From: Palsa-147 sp036513895
Lineage (GTDB): Bacteria > Acidobacteriota > Terriglobia > Acidiferrales > UBA7541
Length of the DNA: 64,000 bases
Direction: 5' to 3'
Assembly (NCBI GenBank): GCA_036513895.1
Contig: DATBYF010000046.1
Span: 1-64,000 of the forward strand
Each line of letters begins with the position of its first letter. The stretch's first letter is position 1. Both the position numbers and the translations under genes were made by a program. This document shows positions 45,886 to 53,068 of this stretch, piece by piece. The notes beneath the pieces were generated by a model. The model did not search any database, had not been told where the DNA came from, and saw only the letters and a list, made by a program, of their open reading frames with translations.

Positions 45886-46290
45886 ACGAGTTGTCTTTTG
45901 GCATCCCATCCTATTCAGAGCCCCGAGGCTCCTGCCTCGGAGAACTCAAGCCGAACCGGCTACGTCATCATTGCCGCTAACGATTTTCTGTTCGCGCGAA
46001 ACTAGGCGTCACTCGCGCTGCGTGGTTCAAGTCTGCACAGATAACGCACGAGGACGACTCCCGTTTTAGGACATCTAGTTTCGAATTGGCGCTCGATCGA
46101 CGGCCGCGTGCGAATCATCGCGAGATCACACCTCGCCTGATATTCAGAACCGTTTCGTCTATGATCTTCGGATCTCGTACGTTTTAAATCGATTGTACTA
46201 GATAAAACTTATTCCGAATTCAACTTCGGTCGAACAAATACCCAGTTTTGCGTTCCTTCACTCTGGCACTAGCCGTGCCTTAGGTACGGC
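45886..46290. other. Intergenic region with a GC-rich hairpin
   Basis: CCGAGGC (45923-45929) and GCCTCGG (45934-45940) form a tight 7-bp stem with a 4-nt loop just after the protease gene, probably contributing to its termination; no T-run follows. The remaining 350 bp contains the promoter region of the NtrC-like gene and no visible gene. Confidence 0.5.
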
Positions 46291-47712
46291 ATGATGCAAC
46301 TCGCAGAAACGCAAGCTTCCGAAACATCCCGCAAGAATCTTCCGCTTTGTGTGTTGGACGACGAATCGGATCAAATCGAACTGATGACCAGCCGTCTTGC
46401 CCGCGCCGGATTTCCAGCCGTCGGCACGAAGGACGCGAATGAAGCGCTGCAAATGGTCCGGCGCGGCGTGTGTCATGCGGTAATCGCCGACAATCAGATG
46501 CCGGAAATGGATGGCTGGAAATTCTTAGAGAATGCGTTGCACAGCGATCCCGGCATGTACGTGATTCTGGCCAATGGATGTTACTCCGTCGAATCGGCCA
46601 TCGAAGCGATCAAGCGCGGCGCTTACGATTACCTGTGCAAACCGATCGACTTCGCAAGACTTCTGAAAACGCTCGACGATCTCGCGCAGGTATTCACGCA
46701 GCGCGGCCACATCCGCAATCTTGACGAGCAGATCCTGAGCAGCCTTGAATTTCACGGAATCATCGGAAAAAGCCCGGCGATGCTGGAGATGTTTGATCTC
46801 GCCCGGAAGGTGGCTCGGCACTACAGGAATGTGCTGATCACCGGGCCCACGGGATCGGGTAAAGAGCTCGTGGCCCAGGCGCTGCAGAAAATGAGTCCCG
46901 TGGCGCACGAGCGCTTCGCCGTGTGCAACTGTTCAGCGCTGGTGGACACGCTGCTCGAGAGCCAGCTATTCGGACACGTTCGCGGGGCTTTCGCAGGCGC
47001 GACGGACTCCCGGCCGGGACTATTCGAATACGCGAATGGTGGAACCCTATTTCTCGATGAAATCGGCGAGACATCGTTGGCCATGCAGGCAAAGCTGTTG
47101 CGAGCGGTTGAGAGCCGCGAAATTCAGCGTGTGGGCTCGCCGGAAATAAAAGAAGTAAACGTCCGGCTCATCGCCGCATCGAATCGCGACTTGCGCGCGG
47201 AGGTGCAAGCGAAGCGATTTCGCGAAGATCTCTTTTTTCGCCTCAGCGCGATCGAACTGCGCGTACCAAGCCTAGCGGAACGGCCCGAAGACATTCCGAT
47301 TCTCGTGCGCCACTTCTTAAAAAAATATGGAGAGAGTTACGGTAAATCAGTCCGCGGGCTCACGCGACGTGCGCAGGTGCTTCTGCTTCAGCACGATTGG
47401 CCTGGAAACGTTCGAGAGCTGGAGAACGTGCTTTCGAGCGCCGCCATGTCCGCGACAAACGAATTTATTGACGTACAAGATCTTTCAACGTCACTGCAGC
47501 ACCCGCGCGGCCAGGGTCATGGCTTGGAAGCGAACTGGCGCCCCCTGCCTCTTGAAGAAGTTCGCCGGATACACATCGATCGCGTCCTCGAATCGTGCAA
47601 AGGCAATCGGGTGCGTGCCGCTCACATGCTTGGGATCGGGCGCACTAGTCTTTACCGGCACTTGAAGCGCACGAACAAGCGAGCGGTCGCCGCGTCGTCG
47701 GCCGCCAACTAG
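46291..47712 (+). CDS. NtrC-family response regulator with AAA+ and Fis-type HTH, GAFAGA variant
   Basis: 473 aa. Receiver (LCVLDDESDQIELM, VIADNQMPEMDGW with phospho-Asp, LCKPID), AAA+ domain with Walker A GPTGSGKE and Walker B GGTLFLDEIGE, Arg-finger-type ASNRDLRAEV, and a C-terminal Fis-like HTH (KGNRVRAAHMLGIGRTSLYRHL). The sigma-54-contacting loop reads GHVRGAFAGATDS, not GAFTGA, so sigma-54 activation may be altered or lost. No cognate kinase is adjacent, and no target site is visible. Confidence 0.9.
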   Translation: MMQLAETQASETSRKNLPLCVLDDESDQIELMTSRLARAGFPAVGTKDANEALQMVRRGVCHAVIADNQMPEMDGWKFLENALHSDPGMYVILANGCYSVESAIEAIKRGAYDYLCKPIDFARLLKTLDDLAQVFTQRGHIRNLDEQILSSLEFHGIIGKSPAMLEMFDLARKVARHYRNVLITGPTGSGKELVAQALQKMSPVAHERFAVCNCSALVDTLLESQLFGHVRGAFAGATDSRPGLFEYANGGTLFLDEIGETSLAMQAKLLRAVESREIQRVGSPEIKEVNVRLIAASNRDLRAEVQAKRFREDLFFRLSAIELRVPSLAERPEDIPILVRHFLKKYGESYGKSVRGLTRRAQVLLLQHDWPGNVRELENVLSSAAMSATNEFIDVQDLSTSLQHPRGQGHGLEANWRPLPLEEVRRIHIDRVLESCKGNRVRAAHMLGIGRTSLYRHLKRTNKRAVAASSAAN

Positions 47713-47878
47713 CGACCGAAGTCCGCGGCTGTTCAGTCCACGCGCGAAATTGAATTTCAAATCGCGCATCGCGCGCTGCGGATTTTTTGTGCCTCTATTT
47801 TCAAGTTTCAAAAGCTCAGGGGTTGTCGCGTCAGATTCTGAATTACAGGTCCGCCGACCGATGACCAAGGGAGCCGAG

Positions 47879-48247
47879 ATGACAAACGCCTCAGAACAGC
47901 CGGGCACCACCCGTACAGTTTTTTCCAAGGCCCGCCGCGAGCCGCGCGTTGTCGCCGCAATCCTTGTTGAAGTATCAGGATTTGACGCGGCTGGGTGCTT
48001 CTTCTCGGAGCACACATCCACAGCAAATTTCAGCGACAATGGCTGCTGTTTTCGCGTAAACGCTGGAGTGAGCCCGGGCGCATTCGTGGCCTTGCAATCG
48101 AACGGCCAAGCAAATCTGGCAAATCGGCCCGTATTTTATCAGATTGTATGGATGGAGCTACGCAGCGGCAGCGTCCTAGTCGGTGCGGCGCGCCTGCTGG
48201 GTGAGAGCGCAGGCCGCGGTGGCTTCTCCGCCTCCCGTCAACTCTAG
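47879..48247 (+). CDS. PilZ-domain protein
   Basis: About 122 aa from ATG 47879, chosen because GGGAG lies upstream. A conserved PilZ pattern is present: RREPR near the N-terminus and NFSDNGCCFRV, matching the N-x-S-x-x-G c-di-GMP contact, so c-di-GMP binding is likely. No effector domain is attached, so it would act as a small adaptor. The transposon has inserted 79 bp after its stop codon, in intergenic DNA. Confidence 0.8.
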   Translation: MTNASEQPGTTRTVFSKARREPRVVAAILVEVSGFDAAGCFFSEHTSTANFSDNGCCFRVNAGVSPGAFVALQSNGQANLANRPVFYQIVWMELRSGSVLVGAARLLGESAGRGGFSASRQL

Positions 48248-48317
48248 CCAATTCTAATCGATACACGAAAACGATTAAAAATCTCCGTAAGTTATAGAAA
48301 ACAAAGAACGAACTGCA

Positions 48318-48325
48318 TTTCTAAT
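48318..48325. repeat. 8-bp target-site duplication, left copy
   Basis: TTTCTAAT directly before the left inverted repeat, matched by the same 8 bp at 50602-50609. An 8-bp duplication fits IS1595-family insertion. Confidence 0.85.
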
Positions 48326-48349
48326 CGGGAGTAAGTATTTGTTGAAAAT
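48326..48349 (+). repeat. Left terminal inverted repeat of the transposon
   Basis: 24 bp, perfect inverted copy of 50578-50601. It lies 12 bp before the transposase stop codon, so the transposase reads outward to the very end of the element. Confidence 0.93.
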
Positions 48350-48361
48350 TCCGCCTGTCTT

Positions 48362-49321
48362 TCATGCTGCGCGATACGGCGGATTGTCCACCGACTCCCG
48401 GTACTCCAAACGCTTGCCGTCTACTGCCTTGATTGCCGCTTGAACTCGCTGCCCATCATCCATATTGCGAGTATTCCAACGGAACTCAAACTCGTTGAGG
48501 TAGTTTTGCAGGTGCTTGCGCGTGACACTGTGGAACGTGCCCATCACGCCACGGCGAATCAGGGAAAACACGCCCTCAATCGTGTTCGAGTGAATGTCTG
48601 TCCCAAACTTTTTGTATTGCTTCGCGCGATGCTTCACTACCTCGTGACCGCCTGCGAATTTCTTCCCAACACGGTTGTAGGTTTGTAGTTCATCTGTAAT
48701 CAGGCGGCAAGTTAGGTCCGCATTCTCTGCAATAAAGTTTCCCAAAGTCTCGGAGGTCAGGCGCTCCATCACGCGAAACCGCACGTCCCCGTCACGCTGC
48801 ACAATACCCGCAACTGGAATTTTGGTCGTTCCAAACCCACGCTTTGAGATACCCGAAATCCGCGGCTTGCGAGGGCCGATATAGACCTCGTCGGCTTCGA
48901 CCGTGCCAGTAAGTTTAGCGGGATTTTGTGCGCCCATTCCGTGTCGAATCCGTCGCAAAACAAACAGCGCGGACTTGTGGGTAATCTCCATTTCGCGCGA
49001 GAGTTGCAACGCCGAAATCCCTTTCTTCGATGAGCATGCTTTCCAGAACGCGTACACCCAAATGCGTAGCGACAAGCGCGATTCCTCGAAAATGGTTCCG
49101 GTGCGAACCGTGAAGAATTTCGCGCAGTCGCGGCAACGCCACCGATAATCTTTGTTGCGCTGCCCATCCCGGCCAGTCATCTGGTACACGCCAACGCTCC
49201 CACATCGCGGGCACGCTGGACTACCATGCCACCGTTCGCGCTCAAGAAATTCGACCGCCAGAGTTTCATTTACCGCTGCCTCGCGTAGTGCTTTCAGGAC
49301 TTCCGACTTTGGCTTTTTCAT
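48362..49321 (-). CDS. IS1595-family transposase
   Basis: About 319 aa from ATG 49321. N-terminal zinc ribbon (PACPRCGSVGVY, WRCRDCAKFF), a helical middle, and an IS1595-type DDE-like catalytic core: EADEVYIGPRKPR, ITDELQTYNRVG and HSNTIEGVFSLIRRG, with the terminal FEFRWNTRN. It is full length and uninterrupted, so the element is probably active or recently active. A longer start at 49357 is possible. Confidence 0.94.
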   Translation of the reverse strand: MKKPKSEVLKALREAAVNETLAVEFLERERWHGSPACPRCGSVGVYQMTGRDGQRNKDYRWRCRDCAKFFTVRTGTIFEESRLSLRIWVYAFWKACSSKKGISALQLSREMEITHKSALFVLRRIRHGMGAQNPAKLTGTVEADEVYIGPRKPRISGISKRGFGTTKIPVAGIVQRDGDVRFRVMERLTSETLGNFIAENADLTCRLITDELQTYNRVGKKFAGGHEVVKHRAKQYKKFGTDIHSNTIEGVFSLIRRGVMGTFHSVTRKHLQNYLNEFEFRWNTRNMDDGQRVQAAIKAVDGKRLEYRESVDNPPYRAA

Positions 49322-49389
49322 GACCCAAAGCGTAGCACCATTTTCAACAAGTATCAAGATAATTCGGCAATGTCACAATTAAATCCTGA

Positions 49390-49533
49390 TTACTGCGACT
49401 CCCGACCTCCAGCCGGTTGTTGAGAATTGTTGAAGCTATTGATATAATGACACTTATTGCACTCTATTTCGGCGGTAAACGGTCTGCCGCACAATGTAAT
49501 GCGGTTGCCGCACTTTAGGCACATTCCAGTCAT
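49390..49533 (-). CDS. Com-like zinc-finger protein, transposon cargo
   Basis: About 47 aa. MTGMCLKCGNRITLCG followed by EIECNKCHYINSF gives a CxxC...CxxC pair typical of the phage Mu Com fold, a small RNA- or DNA-binding zinc finger. It lies 69 bp upstream of, and in the same direction as, the transposase, so it may be cotranscribed. An alternative start lies 9 nt downstream. The frame is open to 49602, but that part has no Cys pattern. Confidence 0.6.
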   Translation of the reverse strand: MTGMCLKCGNRITLCGRPFTAEIECNKCHYINSFNNSQQPAGGRESQ

Positions 49534-49643
49534 TTCTGTAGCGAATGTGGCTCGGTGACGCCTCTTGCCCGCCTGTGACGTTTCTATGCTTGACACGCGC
49601 ATGTTGCCTCCATATAGTTGGGGACTGTAAGGGGGGTGAAGAA

Positions 49644-50171
49644 ATGGACGACCACTACCGCATGAGACTGAAAATCGGAGGACATGAATTTGAGGCGGAA
49701 GGACCCGTCGCTGTCGTGCAAGAACAAGTGAAGCGATTTATGGACCTGATTGGCTCGCTGCCCACCGATGTCGTGATGAATCCCTATTACGAAAAGAGTC
49801 CCACTTCTCCTGCTGGCAAACTGGCAACGCCAGAAACAGATTCGACACTCGACAGAATCATGAGAGTGGACGAACGCACTGTCTCGCTGACCGCACGCCC
49901 AAGAAACGTTGACGATACAGTGTTGTTGTTGTTGTACGGGCAAAAGATTCTTCGACAGAACGACGCCGTCACGGGTGCTGAAGTGATGGCAGGAATCACA
50001 GCCACAGGCGGATTTGCCGTAAGTCGCGTGGACCGTTTGCTCGAAAAGCTGGCCCGTGACGGGGACGTAATCGTCGTCGGGGAACATCGAAGCAAGACCT
50101 ATAGATTGACGAATGCGGGACTCGCCAAAGCCCGTCAGGTCGCCACAGACTTGCTCGCTATCGTGGCGTAA
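49644..50171 (+). CDS. Unknown 175-aa protein carried by the transposon
   Basis: MDDHYRMRLKIGGHEFEAEG onward: an N-terminal beta-helical part (GPVAVVQEQVKRFMDLIG), a flexible middle (ETDSTLDRIMRVDERTVS) and a helix-turn-helix-like C-terminus (VTGAEVMAGITATGGFAVSR, VDRLLEKLARDGDVIVVGE, TYRLTNAG) that looks like a winged helix. ATG 49644 has GGGGGTGAAGAA just upstream, settling the start. It is divergent from the transposase and Com-like genes, so it may be a regulator of the element or of the tRNA beside it. Family not recognised. Confidence 0.75.
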   Translation: MDDHYRMRLKIGGHEFEAEGPVAVVQEQVKRFMDLIGSLPTDVVMNPYYEKSPTSPAGKLATPETDSTLDRIMRVDERTVSLTARPRNVDDTVLLLLYGQKILRQNDAVTGAEVMAGITATGGFAVSRVDRLLEKLARDGDVIVVGEHRSKTYRLTNAGLAKARQVATDLLAIVA

Positions 50172-50232
50172 CGAGATTGGGGAGAACTGCCATGACGAGG
50201 GATTGAGGGCCGCGCTAGACGGCCCGAAAAAA

Positions 50233-50273
50233 GTGGGGACGCCGAATCCCGCGAAGGTTCCTTGCGTCCCCAC
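50233..50273 (-). terminator. Rho-independent terminator for minus-strand transcription inside the transposon
   Basis: Perfect 10-bp stem GTGGGGACGC (50233-50242) and GCGTCCCCAC (50264-50273). Read on the minus strand it is followed by TTTTTT (complement of 50227-50232), a textbook intrinsic terminator. It lies 16 bp left of the tRNA gene and would stop antisense transcripts entering from the right end. Confidence 0.7.
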
Positions 50274-50289
50274 ATCTTGCAACTTTCGT

Positions 50290-50377
50290 GCCCCAGTGGC
50301 GGAACTGGTATACGCGCACGGTTTGCAACCGTGTGACCATTCCGGTCTTCCGGGTCCGAATCCCGGCTGGGGCACCA
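50290..50377 (+). tRNA. Leucine-type class II tRNA with TGC (alanine) anticodon, on the transposon
   Basis: 88 nt with encoded CCA. Acceptor GCCCCAG/CTGGGGC, discriminator A73, D-arm GCG...CGC with a GG pair, anticodon stem CACGG/CCGTG, seven-base loop TTTGCAA giving anticodon TGC, a class II variable arm (GACC-ATTCC-GGTC), and T-stem CCGGG/CCCGG with loop TCCGAAT. Class II arm, A73 and D-arm fit leucine tRNA, and LeuRS ignores the anticodon. The G3:U70 alanine identity pair is absent (C3:G70). U55 is C, so TruB modification would be lost. If charged with Leu it would put Leu at GCA codons. A non-translational role is the alternative. Confidence 0.85.
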
Positions 50378-50414
50378 CATCTGCGCCCAGCCAGAACTTG
50401 TGCGATACTAATGC

Positions 50415-50543
50415 ATGATGCCGAAAAAACCAAAGCGGAAGCAGAAAAAGGGCAAGCGTGGTCCCAAAGAGGAACGGCTTATCATTGCTGGCGACCCGCA
50501 GTACGCCCTTGACCGACTCCTGAAAAAGCCTCTCGTTAATTAG
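50415..50543 (+). CDS. 42-aa basic peptide on the transposon
   Basis: Too short for most annotation pipelines. ATG 50415 (or the next ATG at 50418) opens MMPKKPKRKQKKGKRGPKE, then ERLIIAGDPQYALDRLLKKP and ends at TAG 50541-50543. The Lys-rich N-terminus and an amphipathic C-terminal helix suggest nucleic-acid binding. It follows the tRNA by 37 bp with no T-rich terminator between them, so the two may share a transcript. It also ends 34 bp before the right inverted repeat. Confidence 0.6.
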   Translation: MMPKKPKRKQKKGKRGPKEERLIIAGDPQYALDRLLKKPLVN

Positions 50544-50577
50544 ATGCTCTAGCATCAATCAACAATTCTCCCGCCGC

Positions 50578-50601
50578 ATTTTCAACAAATACTTACTCCC
50601 G
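50578..50601 (-). repeat. Right terminal inverted repeat of the transposon
   Basis: Perfect 24-bp inverted copy of 48326-48349, followed by the second 8-bp duplication TTTCTAAT at 50602-50609. Confidence 0.93.
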
Positions 50602-50609
50602 TTTCTAAT
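50602..50609. repeat. 8-bp target-site duplication, right copy
   Basis: TTTCTAAT, identical to 48318-48325. Confidence 0.85.
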
Positions 50610-50790
50610 CGTAACAAAATTGCTCCCTCCCGCTACCTCGCCCAGCCTAAGTTATCGAACCTCTCAAATTAAGGGTACTAGAACGACACGACTGGCCCGC
50701 TTGCCAGTCTGGGACAACGGCGCTAAGTGCTAATTTTCTATGAGGGCAGACGTCCATTTGACAGACCATCGCGTTGATTGAGAAGAGACC

Positions 50791-51258
50791 GTGATTAGGC
50801 GACTCCAGATACTAATTCTATCTTTAGTGTTCGTGGCCTGCGCCTCCGTGGCGTTCGCCACAGAATTCGCTGTCATCGTGCATCCGTCAAACGCGGCCAA
50901 AGCGATGTCGCTTGGCGATCTTGGCAAGATTCTTCGCGAAAAAACCATGAATTGGCCCAACGGCCGCGCGATCACAATCGTCATTCGCGATCCGAATTCA
51001 CCGGCGATGAAGTTCGTCATCGAAAAAGCGATGGGAGGAACGGCCGAAGACGGAAAGGCAGTCCTCAATGAAGAAAGCCGCAAGCCGGCCGCGACAGTGA
51101 TTTTCGTGCCGACTGATGAGGATATTGTTAAGGCTGTTGAGACCAACCCGACGGCGATTGGCATCGTGGACGTTTACAACATCACCAGCGGCGTCAAGGT
51201 GATCCGGATCGACGATAAGCAGCCGTTCGATCCCGGTTACGCGTTGAAAGGACACTAA
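50791..51258 (+). CDS. Periplasmic phosphate-binding-like domain protein
   Basis: 155 aa with signal peptide (LILSLVFVACASVAFATE). The mature part is PstS-like: FAVIVHPSNAAKAMSLGDLGKILREK, a WPNGRAITIVIRD strand and TPTAIGIVDVYN-type close (seen as NPTAIGIVDVYN). Such short single-lobe proteins often act as accessory or sensing partners. GTG start, AGAAGAGA upstream. The TPR gene follows 26 bp later, likely in the same operon. Confidence 0.82.
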   Translation: MIRRLQILILSLVFVACASVAFATEFAVIVHPSNAAKAMSLGDLGKILREKTMNWPNGRAITIVIRDPNSPAMKFVIEKAMGGTAEDGKAVLNEESRKPAATVIFVPTDEDIVKAVETNPTAIGIVDVYNITSGVKVIRIDDKQPFDPGYALKGH

Positions 51259-51284
51259 TTGATTTGCCATCGGAGCGCGAAGCC

Positions 51285-52826
51285 ATGAGGCGTTGGAATG
51301 TGTTTCAAAACATAGTCATTACTGTCTTTGCGGTTGCCTTCGCGATCGCCGCTACTTCGCCGCTCGCCAACGCACAAGCGTCCGCGACGGTGCGTAAGAG
51401 CACCGCCTCACTCGCGAAATCGGATACTGTCCCGGTGACCACTTCATCGAGACTAGCCCGGCAGGACTACGAGTTGGGATTGTCACACCGCGAAGATTTG
51501 CTTTTCACCGAGGAAGGAATCGAATTTTTCCGGAAGGCCGTACAAGCCGATCCGCACTTTGCGCTTGGCCACGCGACGCTGGCGTTTTTTACCACCGACC
51601 CCTCCGAGGAGGTGCGCGAACTTGGGCTTGTGAAAGCGAGCATCTCGCACGCCGCGCCCGACGAAAAACTTTTGATCCAGTGGATGACTGGGACGAAGAA
51701 CGGGCAACTCATCCCGGCAATTGCGGCGATGAACGATTTGCTCGCCAAATATCCGAACGACAAGCGGCTCGCCAACATGTATGGCGAGTGGCTTCTCGGC
51801 GCGCAGCAGAACTACGACCAAGCCGCGAAAGTGCTCGAAAAGATCTTGCAAAAAGACCCGGATTATTACCCTGCGCTAAACAATTTGGCATACAGCTACG
51901 CGTTGGGCGGCCGAGCCGAACTGGCGCCGCCACTCATGGATCAATACGTCGCCGCCCTGCCCGGCCAGCCCAATCCGCAGGATTCCTACGCAGAGATTCT
52001 TCGAATGCTCGGCGATTTCCCCGATGCGCTAGATCATTACCGTACGGCGCTCAGAATCGCGCCTACATTCTTCACGTCGCAGGTGGGCATAGCATCCACG
52101 TACGCGTTGATGGGCGATGAGGAGCGCGCGCGGCTTGAATACCTGAAACCAATTGATATGGCGAAAGAGCGAACCGACAGGATGGATTACCGGATTCTCT
52201 GGGCCATGACTTACTTCCGCGAGAATCGCCCCGGACTCGCACGGAAGGCCTTCGGCGAAGTAGCCGCAGAGGCGCACAAACAGAACCTTCCGATCGAAGA
52301 AGCCGAGTGCCATCGGGACACAGCTCTATTCGATCCCGATCCAGATAGCGCGATGAACGATCTCGACGCCGCGAGCGCGGTGCTAACCGACAAACGCCAC
52401 ATCCTGTCGAGAACGCGAGACACCGAACTCGCCAAGATCCTACAAACGCGATCTTTTATCGCAGCTCGCTCGGGAAACGTTGACGCAGCGCGAAAAGCGC
52501 TTGAAGAGTTGAATTCAATGGCGCAAACGAATCGCGACAACGTGGTTCAGGATGCGTATCACTCCGCGAATGGCGCCGTAATGTTCCTGCAGGGCGATTA
52601 CTCCGGGGCGATTTCGGATCTCGAGGAGGATCCTCGCGATCCTCTGTCATTGCAATTGCTGGCAGACGCGCAGAGCAAGTCAGGCCAGACCGCGGATGCA
52701 CAAAAGACGCTTGCGACACTGGCAGCGATCAACGATGAAACCATCGAGATGGCGGTTGTCGTACCGCCGGTGCGCGCCGCATTGAAATCCAATAGCTCAC
52801 CATCAGCGCAAGGAACTTCGCACTAG
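51285..52826 (+). CDS. Secreted TPR-repeat protein
   Basis: 513 aa. ATG 51285, signal peptide (VFQNIVITVFAVAFAIAATSP, ANAQ). The mature protein is a chain of tetratricopeptide repeats (for example ALNNLAYSYALGGRAELAPP, ALDHYRTALRIAPTFFTSQV, ATYALMGDEERARLEYLKP-type blocks). Typical role is a protein-interaction scaffold in the periplasm. It is preceded by the PstS-like gene and followed by the SRP RNA gene. Confidence 0.85.
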   Translation: MRRWNVFQNIVITVFAVAFAIAATSPLANAQASATVRKSTASLAKSDTVPVTTSSRLARQDYELGLSHREDLLFTEEGIEFFRKAVQADPHFALGHATLAFFTTDPSEEVRELGLVKASISHAAPDEKLLIQWMTGTKNGQLIPAIAAMNDLLAKYPNDKRLANMYGEWLLGAQQNYDQAAKVLEKILQKDPDYYPALNNLAYSYALGGRAELAPPLMDQYVAALPGQPNPQDSYAEILRMLGDFPDALDHYRTALRIAPTFFTSQVGIASTYALMGDEERARLEYLKPIDMAKERTDRMDYRILWAMTYFRENRPGLARKAFGEVAAEAHKQNLPIEEAECHRDTALFDPDPDSAMNDLDAASAVLTDKRHILSRTRDTELAKILQTRSFIAARSGNVDAARKALEELNSMAQTNRDNVVQDAYHSANGAVMFLQGDYSGAISDLEEDPRDPLSLQLLADAQSKSGQTADAQKTLATLAAINDETIEMAVVVPPVRAALKSNSSPSAQGTSH

Positions 52827-52930
52827 CTCAAGCGACAGTTTTTTTATTCGTCTCTGAGCGCGGAGCGGCTTTCGCCGCCTCTGTCCGTATGCTAGACTCC
52901 CGCCAGCGGGAAAAATTCCTGCGGATCGGT

Positions 52931-53034
<104 letters not shown>

Positions 53035-53068
53035 TCTCATCGTTTCACAGGCGGCGGAAAAATTCCTC

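Larger units (their letters stand above)
48326..50601. mobile_element. IS1595-family transposon with cargo, 2,276 bp
   Basis: Complete element bounded by perfect 24-bp inverted repeats (48326-48349 and 50578-50601, both starting CGGGAGTAAGTATTTG on the inward strand) and an 8-bp direct repeat TTTCTAAT. Cargo in order: IS1595-type transposase (minus), Com-like zinc finger (minus), 175-aa unknown (plus), a minus-strand terminator, a tRNA gene (plus) and a 42-aa basic ORF (plus). The element is more than twice the size of a simple IS1595 copy. The chromosomal flanks contain further TTCTAATCG words (48252 region), so it may favour that target. Confidence 0.93.

Noticed and set aside
50113..50418. 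Plus-strand open frame across the tRNA on the transposon
   Set aside because: It translates the tRNA itself and the terminator stem; no independent coding signal.
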